Part shown: positions 1 through 7,308 of the stretch, one piece after another
Numbering within the stretch: position 1 is the stretch's first letter
How the letters are laid out: every line of letters starts with the position of its first letter
Assembly: GCA_002422745.1 (NCBI GenBank)
Contig: DITH01000192.1
Span: 7,063-23,177, forward strand
Reading direction: 5' to 3'
From: Alphaproteobacteria bacterium UBA6189
GTDB taxonomy: Bacteria > Pseudomonadota > Alphaproteobacteria > Rickettsiales > UBA3002
DNA: 16,115 bases
Notes under the pieces: generated by a model
What the model saw: only the letters and a program-made list of their open reading frames with translations
The model's database searches: none
What the model was told of the DNA's origin: nothing
Translations under genes and position numbers: made by a program

Positions 1-446
1 GGCCCGGAATCGTCCGGCGATGGGCTGGGAGTGCCCTCACTCGCGGGCACAGTCGCAGCGCGCGGCTCCTGCCCGCGGTCGATGCCATCCCACACGTCGC
101 GCATCTCTTTCAGCTCAGTGATAATCCGCTGTAGCTCCGCCGCATCGGCCTGGCGATGCAGGGTGACAATCCGCATATCGATGGCAGCATAGAAATCATA
201 CAAAACTTGCGCCGTATGTTGCCCGGCGTCGAAATCGAGGCAATTTTGTAAGCCCGAAATCACTTCCGAAGCCTTCGTAAGTTTGAGGTAGCGCGCTTCG
301 ATATTCCCCTGCTCGATCGCTTCGCCGGCCTGGCGCAGGAAGCGGATAACGCCATCGTAAAGCATCACCACCTGGCGGGTTTTTGCGACGGTATGCGTCG
401 CCCGGGTATAGGCGTGAATGGGATTCGATTTGGACGAAGAATACAT
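1..446 (-). CDS. fliS: Flagellin export chaperone FliS (3' end beyond the window)
   Basis: FliS is a small cytoplasmic helical chaperone that binds the C-terminal part of newly made flagellin, keeps it from polymerising and delivers it to the flagellar export gate. Translating the minus strand from the ATG at 446 gives 148 residues with no stop before the window edge. Family features seen are an N-terminal AY (residues 12-13), LYDG (29-32), LDFDAG (70-75), LYDFY (82-86) and a DVW near 117-119. After about residue 125 the sequence turns Pro/Ser/Ala-rich, so the real stop is probably close beyond base 1. An AGG lies 8 bases before the ATG, a weak ribosome binding site. It follows fliD by 46 bases with no terminator between them, so co-transcription with fliD is likely. 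The family call is firm; only the C-terminus is unseen. Confidence 0.93.
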   Translation of the reverse strand, partial: MYSSSKSNPIHAYTRATHTVAKTRQVVMLYDGVIRFLRQAGEAIEQGNIEARYLKLTKASEVISGLQNCLDFDAGQHTAQVLYDFYAAIDMRIVTLHRQADAAELQRIITELKEMRDVWDGIDRGQEPRAATVPASEGTPSPSPDDSG

Positions 447-492
447 GGTCTTAGCCTAACATAAACCCATACGGCTGGCTACCCCTTACCAA

Positions 493-2319
493 CTACGAAT
501 TGGATTCGCGGGCGGAGGCTTGCGCGGCCAGCAGCGACAGCAACTGATTCGCCTGCGTCAGCGCAGATTCCAATGCGGCATATTGCCGGGTCAGCTGGTC
601 GCGGTACAAGGTAATCCGGCTATCGATCGTCTCGATTTCTTTCTCGTTGCGCGACTGTTGATCCTCCAGCGCCTGCACGGCGCGCGTCAGGCTACCGGTG
701 CTGCTGTTGGTGATGTTTTGCATCAGGTTGTATAAGCGGTCACCATATCCCTGAGTGGCTTTGACGTTGATGGTGGCGTTACCCGAGACGGCATAGAGTA
801 ATTGCAAACCTTCCAACGCCGTACCGGCCTTGCCAGTCAAAGTAATGCCGCCGCTTGATGCATTGATATTATAATCCAGATCAACCGTGACCGGCGTGTT
901 CGTCACGGGATCATCATACGTAGCCTGATAGGTATTGGTATCGCGGTTGATCGTCAGCTGGAACGACGAAACCGCCAGCGCGTTAGTACGGCTGAAGATG
1001 GCCAGATTGGCATTATCGCTCGTTAAGCGGAATTCGAACAGGTCACGCACCCCGGTGAAATTCGCCGCCAGGGCTGAACTCAGTTTTTCGGTGTCGACCA
1101 CCATGATGTTTTTTGTGGCGGGGCTATCCTCATTGCCGGCAAAATCCGAGAAAGTAATCCCGACATCCGCCAACCGTTCGGGGTTGCCATCGGCGATCCC
1201 GCCGACGACCCGCGTCATCTCGCTGGCCATTTGCGAAATAATGGTACGAAGCTGGGTTTGATTGGCCAGCACCGCGTCTTCAATCGGCAGCCCGTCATCG
1301 CCCAACTCCTGCTGCTTGGCTGCAAACAGGCGGAATTCGTTGTAAATGTCGGCAAACTGCACAATCGCGTTTTGCACGATTTCCGTATCCGGCTTTACTG
1401 CGGCATTCAACACGGTGCCGTCCGGTGTCGCCTGAAGCAGGTTGAAGGTGATGCCCTCAATCAAATCGTTGATCGCATTGCTTTCGCGCTCGACGTCAAC
1501 CCCATCGATGGTGAGCAGGGCATTACGCGCCGACTGCGTAGTATTGAATCCCAACTGCGACAACACGCCATTATCGTCGGCGGTCACCGTACCTGCATCC
1601 CCCAGGTCGAAATCATAAGCTTCGCCGGTTTTAGTACTGGTGAAAATGATTTTATAGGTGCTGTCCGGTGTGCCGGCCGCTACTTTCAGGATATTGGCCT
1701 GGATGCCGGTCTGCTCGCGTACTTCGTTGAATTTATTCACTACGGCCTGCAGGGAATCGCCTTCATTGAGGGTAATAGTGGCATCTGCCGCGTCGGGGTC
1801 GATGGCGCGCAGGCTGAAACTGCCCGCGGCGAGCATACCGGCCTGGAAATCACCCGCGGCCGTGACGACCGAAGCGGCCGTGTTCGGGAGGGTGAACAGG
1901 TTGCTTTCCTGTTTGGCCTCGCGCGCCAACTGCTCGATTTCGTTGATCGTGAAGTTTTGTGTACTTACCCCCGGCTGTACGGTCATACCGAGGTAGTTAG
2001 CGGCCGGGGTCGCACTGTTAGAGGTCAGGCTCGCCGTGCTATATTTAAAAATATTCTGGCTGGCATTGTTTACGCCGGGCGGGTTACGCAATACATCGGC
2101 GGCCGACTGAAACCGCGCCAGAAGGCTTTTCAACTCGCCGTAGGCGGAAAGCTGTTGATCGATCAGATCGTTGCGGGTCTCCAGCCGTACCGCCGGCAAC
2201 CGCCGCGCTTCGGTCAGCGCCTTGATGATCCCTTCCGTATCGAGCTGGCTTTGCGAGCCGCCAATCACGGTCTTACCGTTACTTTGGTAAATATTGCCTA
2301 ATGTAATTTGCGTTACCAC
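493..2319 (-). CDS. fliD: Flagellar filament cap protein FliD (HAP2)
   Basis: FliD forms the cap at the filament tip and folds incoming flagellin subunits. The 608-residue product has the FliD N-terminal signature: LDTEGII near 26-32, then LP.VRLE and QLSAYGELKSLL (about 41-67). A GVDVERESNAINDLIEGITFNLL-type stretch near 270-293 marks the start of the C-terminal domain. The C-terminal coiled coil (RITLYRDQL, YAALESALTQANQLL, about 565-595) is also typical. The start is GTG at 2319, chosen because GGAG lies 7 bases upstream (2327-2330); the ATG at 2332 is out of frame. It sits between flaG and fliS, the common flaG-fliD-fliS order. The middle of the protein is variable and rich in T, N and A, as expected for surface-exposed domains. 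A frame open on the other strand (1231-2301) is an artefact of codon usage. Confidence 0.96.
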   Translation of the reverse strand: MVTQITLGNIYQSNGKTVIGGSQSQLDTEGIIKALTEARRLPAVRLETRNDLIDQQLSAYGELKSLLARFQSAADVLRNPPGVNNASQNIFKYSTASLTSNSATPAANYLGMTVQPGVSTQNFTINEIEQLAREAKQESNLFTLPNTAASVVTAAGDFQAGMLAAGSFSLRAIDPDAADATITLNEGDSLQAVVNKFNEVREQTGIQANILKVAAGTPDSTYKIIFTSTKTGEAYDFDLGDAGTVTADDNGVLSQLGFNTTQSARNALLTIDGVDVERESNAINDLIEGITFNLLQATPDGTVLNAAVKPDTEIVQNAIVQFADIYNEFRLFAAKQQELGDDGLPIEDAVLANQTQLRTIISQMASEMTRVVGGIADGNPERLADVGITFSDFAGNEDSPATKNIMVVDTEKLSSALAANFTGVRDLFEFRLTSDNANLAIFSRTNALAVSSFQLTINRDTNTYQATYDDPVTNTPVTVDLDYNINASSGGITLTGKAGTALEGLQLLYAVSGNATINVKATQGYGDRLYNLMQNITNSSTGSLTRAVQALEDQQSRNEKEIETIDSRITLYRDQLTRQYAALESALTQANQLLSLLAAQASARESNS

Positions 2320-2326
2320 GTCTCGG

Positions 2327-2335
2327 CTCCATCCT
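2327..2335 (-). promoter_or_regulatory. Ribosome binding site of fliD with two GGA motifs
   Basis: On the minus strand these bases read AGGATGGAG. The GGAG is 7 bases before the GTG start of fliD and decides that start. Two GGA triplets overlapping a Shine-Dalgarno are the kind of site CsrA can bind. That second role is inference, prompted by fliW in the same locus. Confidence 0.6.
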
Positions 2336-2363
2336 GCTTCGGTTGCCGCAGCTTACTATGCTG

Positions 2364-2405
2364 TGCTCCGGGGGGAGCAGTGCAAATCCCGTGCCAGACG
2401 GGATT
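2364..2405 (-). other. Two tandem hairpins in the flaG-fliD gap
   Basis: The 95 bases between flaG and fliD hold two inverted repeats. One is an 8-bp perfect stem (2385-2392 with 2398-2405, AATCCCGT/ACGGGATT, 5-base loop). The other is a 6-bp stem (2364-2369 with 2374-2379, TGCTCC/GGAGCA, loop GGGG). Neither is followed by a T-run on the minus strand, so they are not clear intrinsic terminators. They could be mRNA-stability or processing elements that set FliD level relative to FlaG. Confidence 0.5.
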
Positions 2406-2414
2406 ATACACTAC

Positions 2415-2795
2415 TCACACTCGAAGTTCTATCAATGCTGCTCGCGCCTGTTGTTTACTATCAAGATACGCCAGCATTTCCGGCTCGGGAATGTAGGTCA
2501 CTCTGCCATCCCGAAGGCTGGTATAGCGGGTGATGTATTGTCCCGAGGAATCTTTAAAAATGGTAAACCGTGTATCGCTGACGGCGTATACGTCTTTGAA
2601 GAAGCTCTCAGCGGCACGAACGACCGCTTGATAGCGTTTCTTCTCGGTATCCACCAGTTCAGTTTGTTCTGCACCGGGTACTTGGGCGGGAACGCGCTGG
2701 TCGTTGTCTGACTTTTTTACGACCGGCAAATCCGCGCTACGTGCGCCGGGCAAAGACTGGGGGAGCTTAATCCCCCCTTGCATATTGATTTCCAT
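2415..2795 (-). CDS. flaG: FlaG family flagellar protein
   Basis: The 126-residue product has a disordered, Pro/Gln-rich N-terminal half and a compact C-terminal half. In that half, RFTIFKDSSGQYITRY (about 76-91) followed by DGRVTYIPEPEML (about 95-107) matches the FlaG pattern of a short beta element, 'D..TG..V.+..D..TGEVI..IP.E..L'. FlaG is found beside fliD and flagellin genes in many bacteria. Its loss alters filament length in some species, but its molecular role is not settled. The start ATG at 2795 has GGAG 7 bases upstream (2803-2806); a second ATG four codons later has no better site. The gene lies downstream of the flagellin gene, beyond a strong hairpin, and upstream of fliD, which supports the assignment. 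Sequence similarity alone is moderate because the family is short and divergent. Confidence 0.78.
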   Translation of the reverse strand: MEINMQGGIKLPQSLPGARSADLPVVKKSDNDQRVPAQVPGAEQTELVDTEKKRYQAVVRAAESFFKDVYAVSDTRFTIFKDSSGQYITRYTSLRDGRVTYIPEPEMLAYLDSKQQARAALIELRV

Positions 2796-2854
2796 CGTCG
2801 TGCTCCAGATATACCCCCAACCCGCGCCGCTTCATTAGCTGTTTCTGCGGGAGT

Positions 2855-2882
2855 GGGTGGAAGGCGTCGCCGCCTTCCACCC
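2855..2882 (-). terminator. Strong hairpin after the flagellin gene (partial terminator or 3'-end stabiliser)
   Basis: A perfect 12-bp stem (2855-2866 with 2871-2882, GGGTGGAAGGCG/CGCCTTCCACCC) closes a 4-base loop. It begins 34 bases after the flagellin stop. On the minus strand there is no T-run after it, so it is not a textbook intrinsic terminator. It may act as a block to 3' exonucleases that stabilises flagellin mRNA, or as an attenuator that lets a minority of transcripts continue into flaG-fliD-fliS. A smaller hairpin (CTCATC/GATGAG) spans the flagellin stop codon itself. Confidence 0.65.
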
Positions 2883-2916
2883 GTTGGTTGTTACCACAAG
2901 CTCCTAGAGCTCATCG

Positions 2917-5727
2917 TTAGCTGATGAGTTTCAGGAGGTTTTGCGGCAGCTGGTTGGCCTGAGCCAACACCGCGATACCGGCCTGCAGTTGAACCTGTGC
3001 GGTTGCGTAAGCAGTCGATTCGGCAGCAACGTCCGTATCGAGCAGCGTACCGCGTGCCGCATCCTGGTTCTGAATCGAGGACTGCAGGTTCGCCGAGGTG
3101 AAGTCCAGTCGCGACTGGAGCGCACCCACGTTGGCACGTACCTGGTTGATGGTGTTGATCGCCGTGTCAAGCACCGAGGCCGCAGCCTGAGCACCCGCCA
3201 GGGTGGTCACATCGAGGGTGGCACCGCCATAAAGCTTGGAGGTGTTCACGCTATCGATTTTAACACCGATCGTATCGTTGGAGGCAGCACCAACCTGGAA
3301 GGTCAGGGCTTCACCAGCGTTATCCAGACCCAGTGCCGTACGGAAGGCCGCAGCCACCGCAGAGGCTTTCTCGCTCGTCGAAACGTCGATCGAGATGCTG
3401 GCCGAGCTGGCGATATCGTTATTACCGGTAACGATTGTCAGCACGCGCGACGGGTTGGAGGCGCTTTGCAGCTGGATCGCGGTGTTGTTATCGAAGGTAG
3501 CACCGATACCAGAGAAGCTGGTGTAGGTTTCACCGTTAATAACAGCCGTGAACACAGCGTCGGAACGACCACCGGTCGGCGCCGAGATGTCGAACGACTG
3601 AACGTTAGCACCCGAGAAATTATCGGAGCGCAGATCCAGCGTTACGTTATCCAGGCGAGCCACTTCTTCGCCACCCACTTTCACGGTGGTACCCGTGCTG
3701 AAGGTGGTAACGTCGCGGCTTTGAGCAAAAGTGACACCCGTGAACGACTCATTGAGGCGTACAGCAAGCGCATCCGCGTCGGCCTGACCGTCAATCGAGT
3801 TCACGTCCACAGCACCGCCGCGGATGGTCAGCGAGAAGCTGCCGCCAGCTGCGTCACCTTCACCATCGTTACCGTTGAAGGTAATGGTGGTGGCGGTGGT
3901 GTTGCTTACGTCCACAGCAGCTGCGCTGTAGGTGATGTCACCCACTTTAATGCTCAGCGATACCGTGTCCTGTGCGGTGTAGGTTGCGGTGAAGGAACCG
4001 AAAGCACCCGTACCCAACTTACCGATGAAATCGGCGTTGTTACGGACACCCGAAAGGTTCACAGCCGAACCCGAAGCCGTACCGGTGTTGCCGTTGGCCA
4101 GCAGCGAGCCCGAGATCTCACCCAGTGCACGGGTACGGTTTTCACCGAGACCGTCACGCGAGTAAGTATCGGCGATCGTCGTGGTGCCGCCCGTAAGGTT
4201 GGCGCCCGTGGTGACCGAGCTGGTGATGCTGAGGCCCGTGGTGCCGCCGAGCTGACCCGTTGCCAGGTAAGCGCGAACGACGCCGGCGTTGTTATCGAAC
4301 GAGAAGTTCGACAGGCGAGCATCGGTGCTGGAGTTCAGGAACGCAGCCAGGTTGGCGGCGGTTTCTGTCTCCGATGCACCTACGCGAACCTTACCGGCTG
4401 CCTCGGCCGTGCCGACCGTGGCAGTGGTGAACTCAATCGCTACACCGTTAACGGTAATTTTATCACCGTTGGCAGCGTTACCGCCACCTACCGTGAAAAT
4501 GTTACCGCGATCGTACTGAGTCAGGTTGATCGAACCCGAGTTGGCACCGGTAATATCGTCGTCCGCCGTGGTCTGAGCGAAGTCAGCTGCAGCAGTTACG
4601 ATGGTCCAGTCACCCGGGACAGCAACGGTCCCAGCCGCGACCGTGAACGTGGTGTCGGTAGCACCATCCGCCAGAGCCGCACGAATTGTGGTGCCGGAAG
4701 CCGTGAAGGTAAACGGCGTCATGCTCGGACTAGCGCTGTTTTGCAGAACCGAAAGGATGTTGGCTACCTGGGTCGCCGCATCCGTGCCTACGTTGAACTG
4801 GTTGCCGGTTGCACCCGATGCCACAAACGTAAAGGTCGTACCGTTGAGGACAATCGTGTCAGTCGGATCGAACTCATCGTTGATGGTGAACAGATCTATC
4901 GGGTTGCGGTTATAAGAAGTAGCCGCTTCTTCGATCGAGTAGGTGAGGTTGGCTTCAGCCTGGTTGTTCAGCGTGTAGCCCGGACGCACCTGCACTTGCA
5001 GATCCGCACCGCTCGAGGTGAAGTAGAACTTCGCCAGACGTTCGTCCGTGCTGGCGTTCAGCGAGGTAGCCAACGAGGCCGCCTGAGCCGTAGCTTCATC
5101 CACCAAGGTGACGTCGTAGGTAGCCGCGTTCACCTGCGTACCGGCCGTCGCGCCGGTAGCAACGGTGGTGATATCCACCCCGTTGATGGTGATGACATCA
5201 CCCACATCGAAGCCGCCAGCAAGGCTGACCAGCGTGGTCGGGGTAGTGGCCACCGAAAGCGCCACGTCGACGCTGCTGGTTCCAACCGTTGCGCTACCCG
5301 AGAGCGAACCATCCAGCAGTTTCACCGAGCTGAAGCTCGACGAATTGGCGATCTGGTCAATCTGGGCTTTCAAAGCCTGGAATTCCTGGTTGAGGTAGCT
5401 ACGCTCCGTGTCCGACAGCGTGCCGCTGTTGGCCTGGGTGGCAATAGCTTTTTGACGCTGAAGAATGTCACTGATCTGGCTCAGTGCACCGTCAGCTACC
5501 TGCAGCAGGCTGGTACCTTGCGAGGTATTCGCAAGTGCTTGCCGCAGAGTGGTTACGCCGGTTTTGAGCGAAGTACCGATCGACAGAGCGGCAACGTCGT
5601 CCGACGCTTTTACGATGCGGTTACCGCTCGACAGGCGAGAGATCGATGCGGCTGCCGAGGTCGACGCCTTACCGATGTTCCCCTGCGCGGAATACGCAGC
5701 GATGTTGGTGTTAATGGAGTTAAGCAT
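2917..5727 (-). CDS. fliC: Giant flagellin (936 aa)
   Basis: This is the filament subunit, secreted through the flagellar type III system. The N-terminal D0/D1 region (about 1-145) carries ISRLSSGNRI (29-38), ASDDVAALSI (41-50), QVADGALSQI (76-85) and LLDGS (137-141). The C-terminal D1/D0 region (about 832-936) carries LDTAINTINQVRANVGALQSRL and ends in LAQANQLPQNLLKLIS. At 936 residues it is about twice the length of common flagellins; the excess is a central surface region of about 680 residues. That region contains repeated modules: three of one kind near 168-250, 278-357 and 409-497 (best shared motif LNASTDERL..F.F / LNSSTDARL..F.F), and probably two of another kind near 567-670 and 705-815. 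It has no cysteine and only 16 lysines. The ATG at 5727 has AGGAG 7 bases upstream (5735-5739). It lies between fliB, encoding its likely modifying enzyme, and flaG-fliD-fliS. The symbol is by function; it could be called flaA or fljB locally. Confidence 0.95.
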   Translation of the reverse strand: MLNSINTNIAAYSAQGNIGKASTSAAASISRLSSGNRIVKASDDVAALSIGTSLKTGVTTLRQALANTSQGTSLLQVADGALSQISDILQRQKAIATQANSGTLSDTERSYLNQEFQALKAQIDQIANSSSFSSVKLLDGSLSGSATVGTSSVDVALSVATTPTTLVSLAGGFDVGDVITINGVDITTVATGATAGTQVNAATYDVTLVDEATAQAASLATSLNASTDERLAKFYFTSSGADLQVQVRPGYTLNNQAEANLTYSIEEAATSYNRNPIDLFTINDEFDPTDTIVLNGTTFTFVASGATGNQFNVGTDAATQVANILSVLQNSASPSMTPFTFTASGTTIRAALADGATDTTFTVAAGTVAVPGDWTIVTAAADFAQTTADDDITGANSGSINLTQYDRGNIFTVGGGNAANGDKITVNGVAIEFTTATVGTAEAAGKVRVGASETETAANLAAFLNSSTDARLSNFSFDNNAGVVRAYLATGQLGGTTGLSITSSVTTGANLTGGTTTIADTYSRDGLGENRTRALGEISGSLLANGNTGTASGSAVNLSGVRNNADFIGKLGTGAFGSFTATYTAQDTVSLSIKVGDITYSAAAVDVSNTTATTITFNGNDGEGDAAGGSFSLTIRGGAVDVNSIDGQADADALAVRLNESFTGVTFAQSRDVTTFSTGTTVKVGGEEVARLDNVTLDLRSDNFSGANVQSFDISAPTGGRSDAVFTAVINGETYTSFSGIGATFDNNTAIQLQSASNPSRVLTIVTGNNDIASSASISIDVSTSEKASAVAAAFRTALGLDNAGEALTFQVGAASNDTIGVKIDSVNTSKLYGGATLDVTTLAGAQAAASVLDTAINTINQVRANVGALQSRLDFTSANLQSSIQNQDAARGTLLDTDVAAESTAYATAQVQLQAGIAVLAQANQLPQNLLKLIS

Positions 5728-6046
5728 GGATACTCTCCTACTTGGATGTTTATACCAGGGCTACTTGCCCACCATACTTCGGATACGTGGCGACTTCATG
5801 TCACCGGGTAAATATCCTCCGCATGTTTCCACCTATAACAGCACTTCGTTAAAATACTGTTAACGGCAGAGTCCTTATAAATCAGCCACATGGATATTTA
5901 GCCTCCCTGCAGCGTCTTTTTAAGGTGAAGCAATCCGTCTTCTGTCGGACTACTCACATAAAAAACACTATGCCACAAATCGCATGCAGTGTCATAAAAA
6001 AATTTATGGCTTCCTTATAAAAACCACTGTCGCAAGGAATTCCCTA
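5728..6046. other. Flagellin upstream region, 319 bases without a gene
   Basis: This AT-richer gap lies between fliB and the flagellin gene and must hold the flagellin promoter. Seen in it are the flagellin ribosome binding site (AGGAG, 5735-5739) and a perfect CtrA-type box at 5849-5863. GCCGTTAA on the minus strand (5867-5860) matches 7 of 8 bases of a sigma-28 -10 element but lacks a TAAA at the right distance. A weak -24/-12-like GG-N10-GC lies at 5773-5760 (minus strand). A short hairpin (GGGC/GCCC) and two copies of CAAGTAG fall in the predicted leader. No ORF of note, tRNA or intrinsic terminator for fliB was recognised. Confidence 0.6.
5849..5863. promoter_or_regulatory. CtrA-type box upstream of the flagellin gene
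   Basis: The bases TTAA-AATACTG-TTAA, followed by C, match the full CtrA consensus TTAA-N7-TTAAC exactly. The site is part of a 6-bp inverted repeat CGTTAA-N7-TTAACG (5847-5865), so it reads the same on both strands. It lies 122-136 bases before the flagellin start. CtrA is the alphaproteobacterial response regulator that controls flagellar genes in many members of the class. That CtrA binds here is inference. Confidence 0.55.
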
Positions 6047-7216
6047 CTACTCCATCAGCACGGCGCGCAGGCGCGGTGGTCGCATCCAGCCCACTTCGTG
6101 ATAAATCTGCAACGACAAGGCAGGCTCAGCCAGATGATCCAGAAAACGCGACAGGCTCTGCACGGTTTCGACCACCACATCTTCGCCAGGCACTCCACCG
6201 CTTTGCAGGGCTGCCGCCATGAGCGCCAGTTTCGTCGTCGCGAAACGAACCCCGATAATCGTCAGGCGCTCGCTGAGCGTTTCACCCAGCCCGGCGAAAG
6301 GAAAGAACGCCATACTTAACTGCGCCTGCAGGTAGCGCTTCAACGGCAAGGAAAGCGCAATGGCGGCATGCTGCTTATAATGATGCACCAATCGCAAGTA
6401 ACGCTCTGCCGCATCCGGCGCGAGCTGCATGCCCGTAGCTTCCAGCTGTACGCCGAGGGCCTGTTCCATCCGCGCAATAGTACGCATCAGGCGTGGCCGC
6501 GCACTCGCTTTACTGGCACCAACCAAGCCGTGCAGCGCTTGCAGTAAATGGAAAGGATCCGTCGCAACCGGTTCGATGGCGGGCAAACGCCCAGCGGCGA
6601 TTTTAAAGTAAAACGCGGCCGCCTCCGGCCATTGATGGATGGGCTGCAAGGCCAGCGCCTCTCCCACCGCCTGGACGCGCAGGAAATTTTCTTCCGGCGA
6701 ATAATCGGCGTGCGCTGCTTCGGTAAGGCATAACTGGTGCAGCGCCAGCGCCGCCGCTTCGTCCATCCCGTCAGGCAAATACTGTTTCAGCGAAAAGGGT
6801 ACCCGGCTTTCCGTGCGCGGCGCGGTAGCAAATGCATCCGCTTCCAGCAGCATCAACCGTGCCGTTTCCGGACAGGAAAGCGACGCGGTAGTCAAGGTTG
6901 TCTGGCCGACGCCGCGCGTAATACGCGGATAAAAATGGCAGGCGTCGCCAAGAAAATCTGCGCCATAATCGCGATGGATACCGCACCAGCCCGCGTCGAA
7001 CTTCACGCAATAATCGGTCACCGGATCACGCTTCATCACGTAATCGGCCTCCGCCCCCTGCACAACCGCATCCATCAGCTCAGGCGATTTTTCCTGATAC
7101 AGCGCGACGGTTTCCTGAGTGAGCTGCATACCCCACCCCTTGCAGCACGTATCCTCGCAACGGTCACCCAGGCAGGTGAAGCGCGCAACAGCGAGTGTTT
7201 CCAGACGGTCGATCAT
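6047..7216 (-). CDS. fliB: Flagellin lysine N-methylase FliB
   Basis: FliB transfers methyl groups to lysine side chains of flagellin. The Salmonella enzyme has been reported to carry an iron-sulfur cluster. The 389-residue product, near the usual family length of about 400, shows the FliB cysteine pattern: CLGDRCEDTCCKGW (C15, C20, C24, C25), DYC....GWCGIHRDYG (C70, C78), DACHFYPR (C93) and SLSCPETARLML (C115). The rest is helical with no recognised domain. It lies directly upstream of the giant flagellin gene, as expected for a dedicated modifier. No Shine-Dalgarno is visible before the ATG at 7216, and no other in-frame start precedes the essential cysteines. The gene begins 39 bases after an intrinsic terminator, so it is probably expressed weakly by read-through or from a promoter overlapping that gap. 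The family call is firm; the substrate is inferred from context. Confidence 0.92.
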   Translation of the reverse strand: MIDRLETLAVARFTCLGDRCEDTCCKGWGMQLTQETVALYQEKSPELMDAVVQGAEADYVMKRDPVTDYCVKFDAGWCGIHRDYGADFLGDACHFYPRITRGVGQTTLTTASLSCPETARLMLLEADAFATAPRTESRVPFSLKQYLPDGMDEAAALALHQLCLTEAAHADYSPEENFLRVQAVGEALALQPIHQWPEAAAFYFKIAAGRLPAIEPVATDPFHLLQALHGLVGASKASARPRLMRTIARMEQALGVQLEATGMQLAPDAAERYLRLVHHYKQHAAIALSLPLKRYLQAQLSMAFFPFAGLGETLSERLTIIGVRFATTKLALMAAALQSGGVPGEDVVVETVQSLSRFLDHLAEPALSLQIYHEVGWMRPPRLRAVLME

Positions 7217-7255
7217 AACGCGCGCAGCATACGCATCTGTTCGCCGCTCAGCTAC

Positions 7256-7285
7256 AAAAAAAGGCGCTGCCGTGATGGCAGCGCC
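7256..7285 (-). terminator. Intrinsic terminator after fliW
   Basis: On the minus strand a perfect 9-bp GC-rich stem (GGCGCTGCC/GGCAGCGCC, 7277-7285 with 7263-7271, 5-base loop) is followed directly by seven T residues (7262-7256). This is a textbook Rho-independent terminator. It starts 23 bases after the fliW stop and ends 39 bases before the fliB start, so it separates fliW transcription from fliB. Confidence 0.92.
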
Positions 7286-7308
7286 CTCTTCGTTATCCGC
7301 GCGCGCGA

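Noticed and set aside
1231..2301. A 356-codon plus-strand frame over fliD
   Set aside because: It is antisense to a clear FliD, with no domain and no ribosome binding site of note.
3131..3148. TTGGCACG resembling a sigma-54 -24 element inside flagellin
   Set aside because: There is no GC at the required 10-base spacing, it reads away from any plus-strand gene, and it lies in conserved coding sequence.
5711..5723. TTAA-N5-TTAA at the flagellin start
   Set aside because: The spacer is 5 rather than 7 bases and the sequence is explained by the conserved first codons of flagellin.
5760..5775. GG-N10-GC on the minus strand upstream of flagellin, as a sigma-54 promoter
   Set aside because: Spacing and position are suitable but only a few consensus bases match, so I keep it as a note in the intergenic entry and not as a promoter call.
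2941..5811. A 956-codon open frame on the plus strand over the whole flagellin gene
   Set aside because: The flagellin on the minus strand is unmistakable. The antisense product is Arg/Gly/Val-rich without any recognisable domain, as expected from the mirror of an Ala/Thr/Asn-rich gene with strong codon bias.
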